NCBI GenBank assembly: GCA_947488905.1
Contig: CANLBJ010000003.1
Span: forward strand, 186,001 to 250,000
Origin: Ulvibacter algarum
GTDB lineage: Bacteria > Bacteroidota > Bacteroidia > Flavobacteriales > Flavobacteriaceae
Direction: 5' to 3'
Length of the DNA stretch: 64,000 nucleotides
Positions 53,086 through 62,143 of this stretch are shown here, piece after piece. Under the pieces are notes generated by a model. The model had not been told where the DNA came from. It saw nothing but the letters and a program-made list of their open reading frames with translations, and made no database searches. The translations under genes and the position numbers were made by a program. Every line of letters starts with the position of its first letter. Position 1 is the stretch's first letter.

Positions 53086-53149
53086 GGTCCCTGATGGTTT
53101 TAAATACAGCAAGCGTCACTTGCTGTATTTAAAATTGTACCGAAGGACC
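53086..53149. repeat. Nested palindrome downstream of clpP
   Basis: A perfect 16-bp inverted repeat TTTTAAATACAGCAAG (53098-53113) / CTTGCTGTATTTAAAA (53119-53134) with loop CGTCA, enclosed by GGTCC (53086-53090) and GGACC (53145-53149). There is no T-run after it in either direction, so it is not a plain terminator. It could stop clpP transcripts in another way or be a mobile palindrome. Confidence 0.85.
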
Positions 53150-53161
53150 GGCAATTGTTAT

Positions 53162-53713
53162 CTATTCTAGTATCCCATCTACAATACCATAGGCAACGCT
53201 TTCTTCTGCATCTAACCAATGGTCACGATTAAAATCTTTCATTATTTTATCAAAGTCTTGACCACAGTTATCTGCTAGAATTCTTGCACTTAGTTCTTTT
53301 GTTTTTAAAATCTCTTGTGCGCTTATTTCTATATCACTGGCTGGACCTCTTGCTCCACCGCTAGGCTGGTGTATCATCACTTTTGCATTAGGCTGAATAA
53401 AACGACGCCCCTTCTCCCCTACAGAAAGTAAAATACTACCCATAGAAGCTGCAAGACCTGTACAAATAGTAGACACAGGACTCTTGATACTTTTAATAGT
53501 GTCATACATTGTAAAACCAGAAGTTACATAACCACCTGGACTGTTAATGTAGAGTTTAATTTCTTCATTACTAATGCTATCAAGATACATTAATCTATCT
53601 ACTACGTGTCTCGCACTGCGATCATCTACTTGACCCCATAAAAATATAGTACGGTTTTCTAGCTGTTGACTTTCTATTCTATCTTGTACTTTTTGTTTTT
53701 TCTCGGTACTCAT
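53162..53713 (-). CDS. clpP: ClpP-family protease
   Basis: A 183-residue serine protease. Catalytic Ser90 (GLAASMGS), His115 (MIHQPSGG) and Asp164 (NRDHWLDAEES) are all in place, and INSPGGYVTSG is the oligomerisation and substrate loop. It is shorter than classical ClpP by an N-terminal propeptide. ClpP forms a 14-subunit barrel that degrades proteins fed by ClpX or ClpC. Neither clpX nor tig is adjacent. A promoter lies about 110 bases upstream. Confidence 0.94.
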   Translation of the reverse strand: MSTEKKQKVQDRIESQQLENRTIFLWGQVDDRSARHVVDRLMYLDSISNEEIKLYINSPGGYVTSGFTMYDTIKSIKSPVSTICTGLAASMGSILLSVGEKGRRFIQPNAKVMIHQPSGGARGPASDIEISAQEILKTKELSARILADNCGQDFDKIMKDFNRDHWLDAEESVAYGIVDGILE

Positions 53714-53820
53714 TTTTTTTATACTATCTTCCTAAGCGCAGTTAGGTGATTATCAATAATACCCAAACATCTTAGTTCTCGACTGTGCTCGAACGGGCAT
53801 CACTATCATTTTCGTTTCTT

Positions 53821-53852
53821 CAAATATACTAATTTTACCTCCCAAACCACAA
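53821..53852 (-). promoter_or_regulatory. Putative promoter of clpP
   Basis: On the - strand TTG (53852-53850), a 21-base spacer, then TATATTTG (53828-53821). The start codon is 108 bases downstream, so the leader is long. The leader includes a REP-like palindrome at 53775-53794. Confidence 0.65.
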
Positions 53853-53911
53853 TGAAACAGAGGGGGTTTGCACCCTTAAAATTTCAGAAGTAATTAGAAG
53901 TTTTTATAACT

Positions 53912-53942
53912 AAAAAGACCCGACAAGAAGTCGGGTCTTTTT
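53912..53942. terminator. Terminator of trxA (bidirectional form)
   Basis: AAAAAGACCCGAC (53912-53924) pairs with GTCGGGTCTTTTT (53930-53942), loop AAGAA. The A- and T-runs on both sides allow action on either strand; the - strand trxA is the gene it follows. Confidence 0.93.
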
Positions 53943-54014
53943 GGTTTTTGCAATAAATCTATCAAATAAGATAGATATCAAAACCTAATCTTTATCGCTA
54001 CCCGCGATCTGTGA

Positions 54015-54332
54015 TTAAAGTAATTTATCGATCGCTTCTGCGTATGTCGCTTTTGGCGCTACACCTACTTGACGACCTACTAATTCTCCTTTATGAAAAA
54101 CCAATACTGTTGGGATATTACGAACACCAAATTTTGCCGCGAACTCTTGGTTTGCATCAACGTCCATTTTACCTACTACAGCTTTACCTTCATAGTCATT
54201 GCTTAGCTCATCGATTACTGGTCCTACCATACGGCAAGGTCCACACCAAGCTGCCCAAAAGTCAACTACTACTGGTTTGTCACTGTTTAATACTGTTTCT
54301 TCAAAAGTTGCGTCTGTTATTTCTAAAGCCAT
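54015..54332 (-). CDS. trxA: Thioredoxin
   Basis: A 105-residue thioredoxin starting MALEITDATFEETV. The active site is WCGPC (Trp29-Cys33), with the cis-Pro loop NIPTVLVF. A start 57 bases further out is possible in frame but adds a Lys-rich stretch that is not part of the fold. It reduces protein disulfides in the cytoplasm. A strong hairpin follows. Confidence 0.97.
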   Translation of the reverse strand: MALEITDATFEETVLNSDKPVVVDFWAAWCGPCRMVGPVIDELSNDYEGKAVVGKMDVDANQEFAAKFGVRNIPTVLVFHKGELVGRQVGVAPKATYAEAIDKLL

Positions 54333-54522
54333 TTTATTTTTTTTTACTATTCTGCCTAAACAGAACTTAATTAATATCTTATTACACAAAAGTAGTCAAT
54401 TTTTATACCAAACCTTACAGCCAACATATCAACTTCTTTAATAGACTAATAGTTAGTTTTTATAGGCACTATTTTACTCATTAACTAAACTTAATTCTCT
54501 TCTTATTTCCGAAGCAATTAAT

Positions 54523-57500
54523 CTAATTGAGTTTATATTTTACTTGTTCTTTATCAAGAGCCTCTAACAAGGCCGCACTTATCTCAATTTTATGGGTGCG
54601 ACTTGGCATTTGTACTTTTATTTTATCTGCCCTTTCATAAATGGTAAAATGCAATTGATGCTTACCTGGGTTCTCTTTAAAAAGAGTTTCTAAAAAATCT
54701 ATCTTATCATCTACAACCTGTCTAATTGGCATTATTAGTGTCAATTTTCTCGCATGGTTTTGCATAACATCATGCAAAAGCTGCATCCCATTATATTGCA
54801 TACGAGGCTCTCCCTTCTTACCTGTATCGCGATTAGTCCAACCTTCTTTCACATACACTTTACCGTATACAAAACTGTTAGGCACTAAAAAGTGACGCAA
54901 TTTTAAATACTCTTCGCCAAATATTTTAAACTCATAACTGTCATCATAATCTTCAATTGTGAAAATGGCCCAACCTTTTCCAGCTTTAGACTCACGATGC
55001 TGAACGTCTGCCACAATACCACCAAAAGACATCTCTTTACCTACGTGTTGCTCTAAGTTATTAAAATCTGCTACTTGGCAATTAGTAAAAGATTTCATCT
55101 CTATTTTAAAGTCATCTAATGGATGCCCAGAAATATAAACCCCCACCACTTCTCTTTCTTGCCTCAACTTTTGCATAGTCCCCCACTCTTCACAAGGCGG
55201 AACTTCTGGCTCTGGTATTTGAACTTCACTTGCTTCACCAAATAAACTTACTTGACTACTATTTTCAGACTCTTGAAACTTATTAGCATACTTTAAAACT
55301 TTTTCTAAAAAGGTTTGCCCATCGCCATCTTGATGCAAATATTGTGCTCTATGCGCACTAAAACTATCAAAACCTCCGGCTAAGGCTAAGTTTTCAAATG
55401 CTTTTTTATTAGCTGCTCGTAAATTAATACGTTTAGCCATATCAAAAATAGACTTGTAGTGCCCATTCTCTCTTTCTTCAACAATAGTTTCTACTGCGCT
55501 CTCACCAACTCCTTTAATGGCACCCATTCCAAAACGGACTGCACCACGGTCATTTACAGAAAACTTATAAAATGATTCATTCACGTCTGGGCCTAGAATT
55601 TCTAACCCCATACGCTTACACTCTTCCATAAAGAACGTTACTTGTTTAATATCACGCATATTATTACTCAATACAGCCGCCATATACTCTGCAGGGTAAT
55701 GAGCTTTTAAGTAAGCTGTTTGATAAGCAATCCACGCATAACAAGTAGAGTGACTTTTATTAAAGGCATAACTAGCAAATGCTTCCCAATCTTTCCAGAT
55801 TTTCTCTAATTTTTCTGCATCGTGACCATTGCTTACTGCATTCTCAATAAAACGAGGTTTCATCTTATCAAGTACTGCTTTCTGCTTTTTACCCATTGCC
55901 TTACGCAAGACATCTGCATCACCTTTACTAAAATTAGCTAGCTTTTGTGAGAGTAACATTACCTGCTCTTGGTATACTGTAATCCCGTAGGTTTCATCCA
56001 AGTATTCTTCCATTGCTGGAAGATCATACTCAATTTCTTCCTCGCCATTCTTTCTTCTAATAAAACTAGGTATATACTCTAAAGGACCAGGACGGTACAA
56101 TGCGTTCATTGCAATAAGATCACCAAAAACCGTAGGCTTCAACTCCTTCATATACTTTTGCATCCCGGCAGATTCATACTGAAAAATCCCTACTGTCTCA
56201 CCTCTCTGGAAAAGCTCATATGTTTTAACATCATCTAAAGGAAAAGTATCAGGATCAAGAAGTATATCATGCTTATGCTTCACCAGCTTCACTGTATCCT
56301 TAATTAAGGTCAAAGTTTTTAGCCCCAAGAAATCCATCTTAAGCAAGCCAGCATCTTCTACCACAGAGTTATCAAACTGCGTCACGTATAGGTCTGAATC
56401 TTTTGCTGTAGCAACAGGAACAAAGTTGGTGATATCACTAGGTGTAATAATAACACCACAAGCGTGAATACCTGTATTTCTAACAGAACCTTCCAGCTTT
56501 TTTGCTTGATTAATAGTCTCTGCAGTTAAGTCATCACCCTCGCTTGTTTTAATGAGTTCTAAAACTTTAGGCAACTCATCACTTCTAAATTTTTGCTTTA
56601 ATTCTTTTTCTGTATACCCAAAAACTTTTGCAAGTTTAGTCATGTTTGGGATCAACTTTGCAATATGATCTGCCTCGTTTAAAGGTAAATCAAGTACACG
56701 CGCCGTATCTCTAATAGATGACTTTGCAGCCATCGTACCATAGGTTATTATTTGAGCTACTTGATTACCACCATATTTATCAATTACATATTGCATTACA
56801 CGACCACGCCCCTCATCATCAAAATCTATATCAATATCAGGCATACTCACACGATCTGGATTTAAGAAACGCTCAAAAAGTAAGTCGTACTTAATCGGGT
56901 CAATATTTGTAATCTTTAAACAATAAGCAACTACACTTCCTGCTGCAGAACCACGACCTGGCCCCACAGACACATCCATATTACGCGCCTCTCTAATAAA
57001 ATCTTCTGTAATCAAAAAGTATCCCGGATACCCAGTGTTTGCAATTACATCAAGCTCAAAATCTAATCGCTCTTTAATAGCCTCTGTAATCTCGCCATAA
57101 CGCTTTTCTGCTCCTATATAAGTGAGGTGTTTTAAAAATGCATTTTCACCACGCTTACCACCATCTACTTCATCTTCTACAATTTTAAATTCTTCAGGAA
57201 TATCAAAAATAGGAAGTAATACATCTCGCTGTAAACTGTAAGGCTCTATCTTCTCAATAACCTCTGCAATATTACTAATAGCTTGAGGTAAATCTTTAAA
57301 AATAACCTTCATCTCTTCTTGAGACTTAAAGTAATATTCTTGGTTAGGCAAACCATAACGATAACCACGACCACGCCCTATAGGGGTTGCCTGTTTTTCA
57401 CCATCTTTTACACACAATAAAATATCATGCGCATTAGCACTTTCTTTCTCTATATAATAGGTATTGTTTGCAGCAATTAGTTTTACATCGTGCTTTTTAG

Positions 57501-58953
57501 AAAACTCTACTATCGTTTGGTTCACACGATTTTCGTCTTCTTGATCGTGACGCATAATCTCAAGATAAAAATCATCTCCAAATTCTTCTTTCCACCATAA
57601 CAAAGCTTCTTCTGCTTGCTTCTCACCTATATTAAGAATCTTACTCGACACCTCTCCATACATACCACCAGAGAGAATAATTAAATCTTCTCTATATTTT
57701 TTTATCACTTCGCGATCTATTCGTGGAACGTAATAAAAACCTTCGGTAAAAGCAATACTAGACATTTTTGCAAGGTTATGGTATCCTGCTTTATTTTTTG
57801 CTAGAATGACTATCTGATATCCATTATCTTTATTAGACTTATCTAAATGATCTTGACACACAAAAAACTCACAACCTACAGCCGCTTTTAGAGGTATTGG
57901 CTTCTCTGGCATATCTGGAACTTCTCCTTCAAAATCTGTGGCTGTGTCATCTACGGCCTCATAAGCAGCTAATGCCTCTTCATATTCTTTTTGCTTTGCT
58001 TTATTATGATTATTAACTGCACGCGAAAAATGAAATGCACCCATCATGTTACCACTATCTGTAAGTGCGACTGCTCTTTGCCCATCTGCAATAGCAGCAT
58101 TTACAAGATCTTGTGTACTTGAGGTTGATTGTAGTATAGAAAACTGAGAGTGATTGTGCAGGTGCGCAAAAGGAACATCTTTAAGCTCTGCAAGGTTATC
58201 TGCTATCTCTGTAGTAGATATTTCTTCGGAAACATTAAGTTTTTCAAGTTCGCGCCTTATTTTTTCTGAAGCCTTTTTTAGATTTATATGTTTAAGACCT
58301 ATAAACTCTATTTGAGCAGGATTTTCTTTACTAAATTTTTCAAAATAGTCTGGCTCAGCCCCAAGCTCTTTAGCAGTAAATATTTGACGACGTATTAATT
58401 CTAAAAAACAACGTGTTGTTGCCTCTACATCTGCCGTAGCATTATGCGCCTCACCAAAAGGTGCATTAAACAAAAACTGGTGTAACTCTGTAAGGGTGGG
58501 TAACTTAAATTTACCACCACGACCCCCAGGTATTTGACATAATTGTGCCGTAGTTTCTGTACATGTGTCAAGCAAGGGCATTGCTGGCAATGGGTTTTCC
58601 ATACCCAAACGCAAAAATTCTGCACCCATAATATTAAGATCAAAACCTACGTTTTGCCCCACAAGAAATTTGGTTTTACCCAAAACTTCTTGAAACTTTG
58701 CCATCATATCTTCTAAGGTGATACCTTTTGCAGCGGCAAGCTCTGTAGAGATACCGTGTATTTTTTCTGCATCAAAAGGAATATTAAAACCTTCTGGCTG
58801 TACTAAATAATCTTGATGCTCAATTACATTACCCATTGCATCATGCAATTGCCAAGCAATCTGAATACAACGAGGCCAATTATCACTATCAGATAGTGGT
58901 GCTTTCCAGTTACGAGGAAGTCCAGTAGTCTCTGTATCAAATATTAAGTACAT
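54523..58953 (-). CDS. dnaE: DNA polymerase III alpha subunit with N-terminal DnaQ-like exonuclease
   Basis: A 1476-residue fusion. Residues 1 to about 190 are a DEDDh proofreading exonuclease: Asp6 and Glu8 (FDTETTG), Asp105 (QNVGFDLN), His170 and Asp175 ([11 protein letters not shown]). A linker leads to a PHP domain from about 262 ([11 protein letters not shown]). The catalytic palm has [12 protein letters not shown] and [10 protein letters not shown] (about 705-714). A helix-hairpin-helix and an OB domain ([21 protein letters not shown]) follow. Most bacteria place the exonuclease in a separate epsilon subunit; the fusion is known in Bacteroidota. Confidence 0.95.
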   Translation of the reverse strand: MYLIFDTETTGLPRNWKAPLSDSDNWPRCIQIAWQLHDAMGNVIEHQDYLVQPEGFNIPFDAEKIHGISTELAAAKGITLEDMMAKFQEVLGKTKFLVGQNVGFDLNIMGAEFLRLGMENPLPAMPLLDTCTETTAQLCQIPGGRGGKFKLPTLTELHQFLFNAPFGEAHNATADVEATTRCFLELIRRQIFTAKELGAEPDYFEKFSKENPAQIEFIGLKHINLKKASEKIRRELEKLNVSEEISTTEIADNLAELKDVPFAHLHNHSQFSILQSTSSTQDLVNAAIADGQRAVALTDSGNMMGAFHFSRAVNNHNKAKQKEYEEALAAYEAVDDTATDFEGEVPDMPEKPIPLKAAVGCEFFVCQDHLDKSNKDNGYQIVILAKNKAGYHNLAKMSSIAFTEGFYYVPRIDREVIKKYREDLIILSGGMYGEVSSKILNIGEKQAEEALLWWKEEFGDDFYLEIMRHDQEDENRVNQTIVEFSKKHDVKLIAANNTYYIEKESANAHDILLCVKDGEKQATPIGRGRGYRYGLPNQEYYFKSQEEMKVIFKDLPQAISNIAEVIEKIEPYSLQRDVLLPIFDIPEEFKIVEDEVDGGKRGENAFLKHLTYIGAEKRYGEITEAIKERLDFELDVIANTGYPGYFLITEDFIREARNMDVSVGPGRGSAAGSVVAYCLKITNIDPIKYDLLFERFLNPDRVSMPDIDIDFDDEGRGRVMQYVIDKYGGNQVAQIITYGTMAAKSSIRDTARVLDLPLNEADHIAKLIPNMTKLAKVFGYTEKELKQKFRSDELPKVLELIKTSEGDDLTAETINQAKKLEGSVRNTGIHACGVIITPSDITNFVPVATAKDSDLYVTQFDNSVVEDAGLLKMDFLGLKTLTLIKDTVKLVKHKHDILLDPDTFPLDDVKTYELFQRGETVGIFQYESAGMQKYMKELKPTVFGDLIAMNALYRPGPLEYIPSFIRRKNGEEEIEYDLPAMEEYLDETYGITVYQEQVMLLSQKLANFSKGDADVLRKAMGKKQKAVLDKMKPRFIENAVSNGHDAEKLEKIWKDWEAFASYAFNKSHSTCYAWIAYQTAYLKAHYPAEYMAAVLSNNMRDIKQVTFFMEECKRMGLEILGPDVNESFYKFSVNDRGAVRFGMGAIKGVGESAVETIVEERENGHYKSIFDMAKRINLRAANKKAFENLALAGGFDSFSAHRAQYLHQDGDGQTFLEKVLKYANKFQESENSSQVSLFGEASEVQIPEPEVPPCEEWGTMQKLRQEREVVGVYISGHPLDDFKIEMKSFTNCQVADFNNLEQHVGKEMSFGGIVADVQHRESKAGKGWAIFTIEDYDDSYEFKIFGEEYLKLRHFLVPNSFVYGKVYVKEGWTNRDTGKKGEPRMQYNGMQLLHDVMQNHARKLTLIMPIRQVVDDKIDFLETLFKENPGKHQLHFTIYERADKIKVQMPSRTHKIEISAALLEALDKEQVKYKLN

Positions 58954-59153
58954 AAAATTAAATTAAATGTCGATAGAAATCGAGTTCAAAAATTAGCGTA
59001 AGTAAATGTAAAAACAATGCCTCTTTTAAGGTGTTAACAATCGCAGTAGTTGTTCACAATTTAATGATGTTATTAAAAGAGCACTAAGAAATAAAATAGT
59101 CTTTAGAAACCACAAGCCATAGTCACACAACAAACGAAATTGTCTGTCACAAA

Positions 59154-59203
59154 AATAACCCAAGCTTAACTCCTTTAAAAGGCTACGTTAAACTTGGGTT
59201 ATT
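59154..59203 (-). terminator. Extended hairpin terminator of the DUF6252-like lipoprotein gene
   Basis: AATAACCCAAG (59154-59164) pairs with CTTGGGTTATT (59193-59203), with further inner pairing (TTAAC/GTTAA and CCT/AGG). On the - strand it is followed by TTTTTG. It sits 50 bases after the lipoprotein stop. Confidence 0.88.
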
Positions 59204-59252
59204 TATAGTATTAAAATTTTCGCCGTAAGGCAAACACTACGTTATTGTAATA

Positions 59253-60077
59253 TTATTCATAAATCACATTAAACTGACCTAAGGCCACTGAGTGATTTTC
59301 TGTCATAAAACTAAAGGTTCCTTTAATATTTTTAGTTTCAACATTATGAGAAATAACAAATACCTGACCAGAAATTGCGTTCTCTGTAACAGCACCAAGC
59401 CTGTACGAAGCAGCAAACCCAGGCTCTGTAATTTGATAACTACCCAAGGTTGCCGTTATAGGCATAGTAACAGAAATTGACTCTTGTACAGTGCTACCCG
59501 TAATATTGATAAAATCATCATTATTTACAGCAGAAACTGCAAATGGAGTAAAAGAGTCACCATCTACTGCACCAGCAAAGGTACCTGCATTTGTCGAAGA
59601 ATCTTCTTCAGGATCTACAACTGGATTTTCAAGAACTGCAAAACCATAAGGCACTTTATAAAAAACACCTTTAGACACCCTAACAGTATCTACACCTGGT
59701 ATAACCGCAGTAAAATCAAATCTTCCTGTAATAGTTTTGTTTGTAGAATCCCAGTTTGTAATAACTGCTTGTCCTTCACCAAAAGGGTTTGTGTAATATG
59801 TTACGTCTTTCTCACTAATATATGACGCAGAATTTTCATTATTACCACCAAAACCATATTCTCCAGATTGAGGGCTAGCGACATAAATAGTTAGGTTTTG
59901 ATTTTGAGTTGTGCCTTGTATATAAAAACTTCCGTCTTCATTCTCCACAGCTTTAGAATCAACAGCACTAAAAAAGACGTCATTTATAGAGCTTTGTAGC
60001 GCAGGATTACGATCTTCTTGAACCGTACAACTCGCTAATAAAGCGACAATTAGCATTAATAAGATATTATTTTTCAT
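59253..60077 (-). CDS. Lipoprotein with two DUF6252-like repeats
   Basis: A 274-residue protein with a lipobox (ALLASC, Cys17). The body contains two similar beta domains (about 25-140 and 165-274), each with a strand pattern ending in ITGRFDFTA or IKGTFSFMT; this fits the DUF6252 family of Bacteroidota. The two halves look like an internal duplication. Function is unknown, probably at the cell surface. Confidence 0.78.
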   Translation of the reverse strand: MKNNILLMLIVALLASCTVQEDRNPALQSSINDVFFSAVDSKAVENEDGSFYIQGTTQNQNLTIYVASPQSGEYGFGGNNENSASYISEKDVTYYTNPFGEGQAVITNWDSTNKTITGRFDFTAVIPGVDTVRVSKGVFYKVPYGFAVLENPVVDPEEDSSTNAGTFAGAVDGDSFTPFAVSAVNNDDFINITGSTVQESISVTMPITATLGSYQITEPGFAASYRLGAVTENAISGQVFVISHNVETKNIKGTFSFMTENHSVALGQFNVIYE

Positions 60078-60126
60078 AGCTTTGTATTATGAATTTATGC
60101 AAATGTAAATCTTTTAGTTTAAAGTA

Positions 60127-60158
60127 TTGAATTTCAATAACAAAATACAGTACCTTTG
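60127..60158 (+). promoter_or_regulatory. Promoter of rpsP-rimM-trmN6
   Basis: TTG (60127-60129), a 21-base spacer and TACCTTTG (60151-60158), then CAC as in the tRNA promoters. The rpsP ATG is 82 bases downstream. Confidence 0.72.
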
Positions 60159-60239
60159 CACACCGAAAATTGGATATAATACCCTGTTTTCGATATTAAT
60201 CAATTATAACCGAAGTCGAGTACTTCAAAAATTAATTTT

Positions 60240-60746
60240 ATGCCTGTAAAAATCAGACTACAAAGACACGGTAAAAAAGGAAAACCTTTTTACTGGATCG
60301 TAGCGGCCGATGGCCGTGCAAAAAGAGATGGTAAATACTTAGAAAAACTAGGTACTTACAATCCAAACATGAACCCTGCAGAGATCAATCTAGATATAGA
60401 TGGATCTGTAAAGTGGTTACAAAATGGTGCACAACCTACAGACACTGCAAGAGCTATACTTAGCTACAAAGGTGTTATGATGAAAAATCATTTAGCTGGT
60501 GGTGTACGTAAAGGTGCTTTAACAGAAGAGCAAGCAGAAGAAAAATTCAATGCTTGGTTAGAAAGTAAAGGACAAGAAGTAGAAAGCAAAAAAGCTAGTT
60601 TAGCAGAAGCTAAAACTAAAGCAGCAGCAGATGCTCTTGCAGCAGAAAAAGCGACTAACGAAGCTCGTATTGCAGCAAACGCACCTGTAGTTGAAGAAGC
60701 AGTAGCCGTAGAAGGTGATGCATCAGCTTCTAGCGAAGAAGAATAA
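60240..60746 (+). CDS. rpsP: Ribosomal protein S16 with extended tail
   Basis: A 168-residue S16. The N-terminal 80 residues (PVKIRLQRHGKKGKPFYWIVAAD, then KYLEKLGTYNP) are the full S16 core. The rest (about 105-168) is Ala/Glu/Lys-rich, a tail common in Bacteroidota. It is 11 bases before rimM. Confidence 0.97.
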   Translation: MPVKIRLQRHGKKGKPFYWIVAADGRAKRDGKYLEKLGTYNPNMNPAEINLDIDGSVKWLQNGAQPTDTARAILSYKGVMMKNHLAGGVRKGALTEEQAEEKFNAWLESKGQEVESKKASLAEAKTKAAADALAAEKATNEARIAANAPVVEEAVAVEGDASASSEEE

Positions 60747-60757
60747 AACTATAGACT

Positions 60758-61282
60758 ATGTTAAAGAAGGACTGTTTCTTCGTAGGCAAAGTCGTTAAGA
60801 AATATAGTTTTAAGGGTGAACTTCTAGTTAAACTAGATACAGATGATCCCGAACAATTTTTAGAAATGGAATCGGTTTTTGTGGAACAACACAAAAACTT
60901 GATTCCATTTTTTATTGAGAGTAGTCAACTACATAAGTCTTCTTTATTACGCGTTCAGTTTGACGATGTGTATGATGAAGCAGCAGCAGATGCCTTGATA
61001 GGAAAAGAACTATATCTTCCGCTAACAGCTTTACCTCCACTTGAAGGAGATAAATTTTACTACCATGAGGTTATTGGGTTTACCATACACGATGCAGATT
61101 TTGGCGAAGTGGGCGTGATCACTCATGTAAATGACCACACATCGCAACATCATTTTGAGGTGGATAGCAACGGAACGGAGGTACTCATCCCTATTAATGA
61201 CGAGATCATTACTAAGGTAGATCGTGAGAATAAGACTATTTTTATTGACGCACCTATTGGGTTGATTGATTTGTACTTGTAA
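60758..61282 (+). CDS. rimM: Ribosome maturation factor RimM
   Basis: A 174-residue protein with the RimM N-terminal domain (FFVGKVVKKYSFKGELLVK) and a C-terminal PRC barrel (FYYHEVIGFTIHD, then LIPINDEIITKVDRENKTI). RimM helps mature the 30S head near S19 and S13. The stop overlaps the next start by one base (TAATG). Confidence 0.95.
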   Translation: MLKKDCFFVGKVVKKYSFKGELLVKLDTDDPEQFLEMESVFVEQHKNLIPFFIESSQLHKSSLLRVQFDDVYDEAAADALIGKELYLPLTALPPLEGDKFYYHEVIGFTIHDADFGEVGVITHVNDHTSQHHFEVDSNGTEVLIPINDEIITKVDRENKTIFIDAPIGLIDLYL

Positions 61283-62010
61283 TGTCTCAGCCATTTAAAT
61301 TCAAACAATTCTCCGTCTCTCAAGACCGCTGTGCTATGAAAATAGGCACAGACGGAGTATTGCTTGGCGCTTGGGCATCTTTAGATCATTTGCCTAATTC
61401 TATTTTAGATATTGGCGCAGGTACCGGTGTTATAAGCTTGCAACTTGCACAAAGAGATCGCCACGTGCAAATAGAAGCTGTTGAGATTGACGATGACGCC
61501 TTTGAGCAATGCACAGACAACTTTGAGCAATCCCCATGGGCAGATAGGCTTTTTTGCTACCACGCATCATTGCAAGAATTTGCGCAAGAAATGATAGAAG
61601 AAGGCGAACAGAGTAGCTATGATCTAATTATTAGCAACCCTCCCTTCTACACAGACGACTACAAAACACAAGATGATAAGCGAGATTTAGCACGATTTAC
61701 AGACGCTCTTCCTTTTGAGCATTTAATACTTTGTGCAGCTCATTTACTCTCAGAAAAAGGAAGATTTTGTGTTGTACTTCCTAAAAAAGAAGAAGAAAAA
61801 TTTGTCTCACTAGCGGCAGCACAACATTTAAATGTACTTCGGAAATGTGATGTACGTGGCACTCCTACTTCAGAAATAAAGAGGGTTCTACTTGAGTTTA
61901 GCTTTTTACAAACCGAGCAAATTTCCGAAGAAATTGTGATTGAAAACTCGCGCCACAACTACACTGAAGAATATATAGCTCTAGTGAAAGATTTTTATCT
62001 TAAAATGTAG
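61282..62010 (+). CDS. tRNA1(Val) adenine-37 N6-methyltransferase-like protein
   Basis: A 242-residue class I methyltransferase: SAM motif LDIGAGTGVISLQLAQ, then VEIDDDAFEQC and catalytic NPPF (ISNPPFYTDD). This is the TrmN6/YfiC type, which methylates A37 of tRNA-Val. It is translationally coupled to rimM. Two copies of the window-wide nonamer lie inside, at 61837 (as a rare CGG Arg codon) and inverted at 61922. Confidence 0.9.
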   Translation: MSQPFKFKQFSVSQDRCAMKIGTDGVLLGAWASLDHLPNSILDIGAGTGVISLQLAQRDRHVQIEAVEIDDDAFEQCTDNFEQSPWADRLFCYHASLQEFAQEMIEEGEQSSYDLIISNPPFYTDDYKTQDDKRDLARFTDALPFEHLILCAAHLLSEKGRFCVVLPKKEEEKFVSLAAAQHLNVLRKCDVRGTPTSEIKRVLLEFSFLQTEQISEEIVIENSRHNYTEEYIALVKDFYLKM

Positions 62011-62062
62011 GTCATTCGCGTTGTGGTTTTTACATTTGTAGTTCTTAAAAACAAACTATGAA

Positions 62063-62109
62063 ATGCCCCTAATAATATATAAAATAAACGAAGGTGAATA
62101 TTTGGGCAT
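62063..62109 (+). repeat. Inverted repeat in the glutaryl-CoA-type dehydrogenase upstream region
   Basis: ATGCCC (62063-62068) and GGGCAT (62104-62109), extended weakly by AT-rich matches. The right arm overlaps AATATTTG (62097-62104), one mismatch from a -7 element, so it could be an operator. It is about 35 bases from the ATG. Confidence 0.4.
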
Positions 62110-62143
62110 ACCATCTTCTTATTTCTTAAAATATTAAGTAAAG

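Larger units (their letters stand above)
1541..61930. repeat. Dispersed nonamer CTTCGGAAA, 14 copies across the window
   Basis: Exact copies read by eye. On + : 1541, 7822, 22884, 25717, 36084, 40623, 58224, 61837. As the complement TTTCCGAAG: 21991, 30532, 33691, 39291, 54506, 61922. Eleven of the 14 have T next (CTTCGGAAAT), and flanks are AT-rich. The core TTC-S-GAA is palindromic. Six copies lie between genes or at a gene edge, although gene-free sequence is a small part of the window. Coordinates give the first and last copy only; the sequence between is not repeat. Confidence 0.75.

Noticed and set aside
54011-54370. A + strand frame antisense to trxA, rich in Leu
   Set aside because: It is the mirror of the conserved thioredoxin sequence and has no support of its own.
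1541-61930. CTTCGGAAA as a replication-oriented signal (KOPS or Chi)
   Set aside because: Copies occur in both orientations (8 and 6) with no skew along the window, whereas such signals are strongly oriented.
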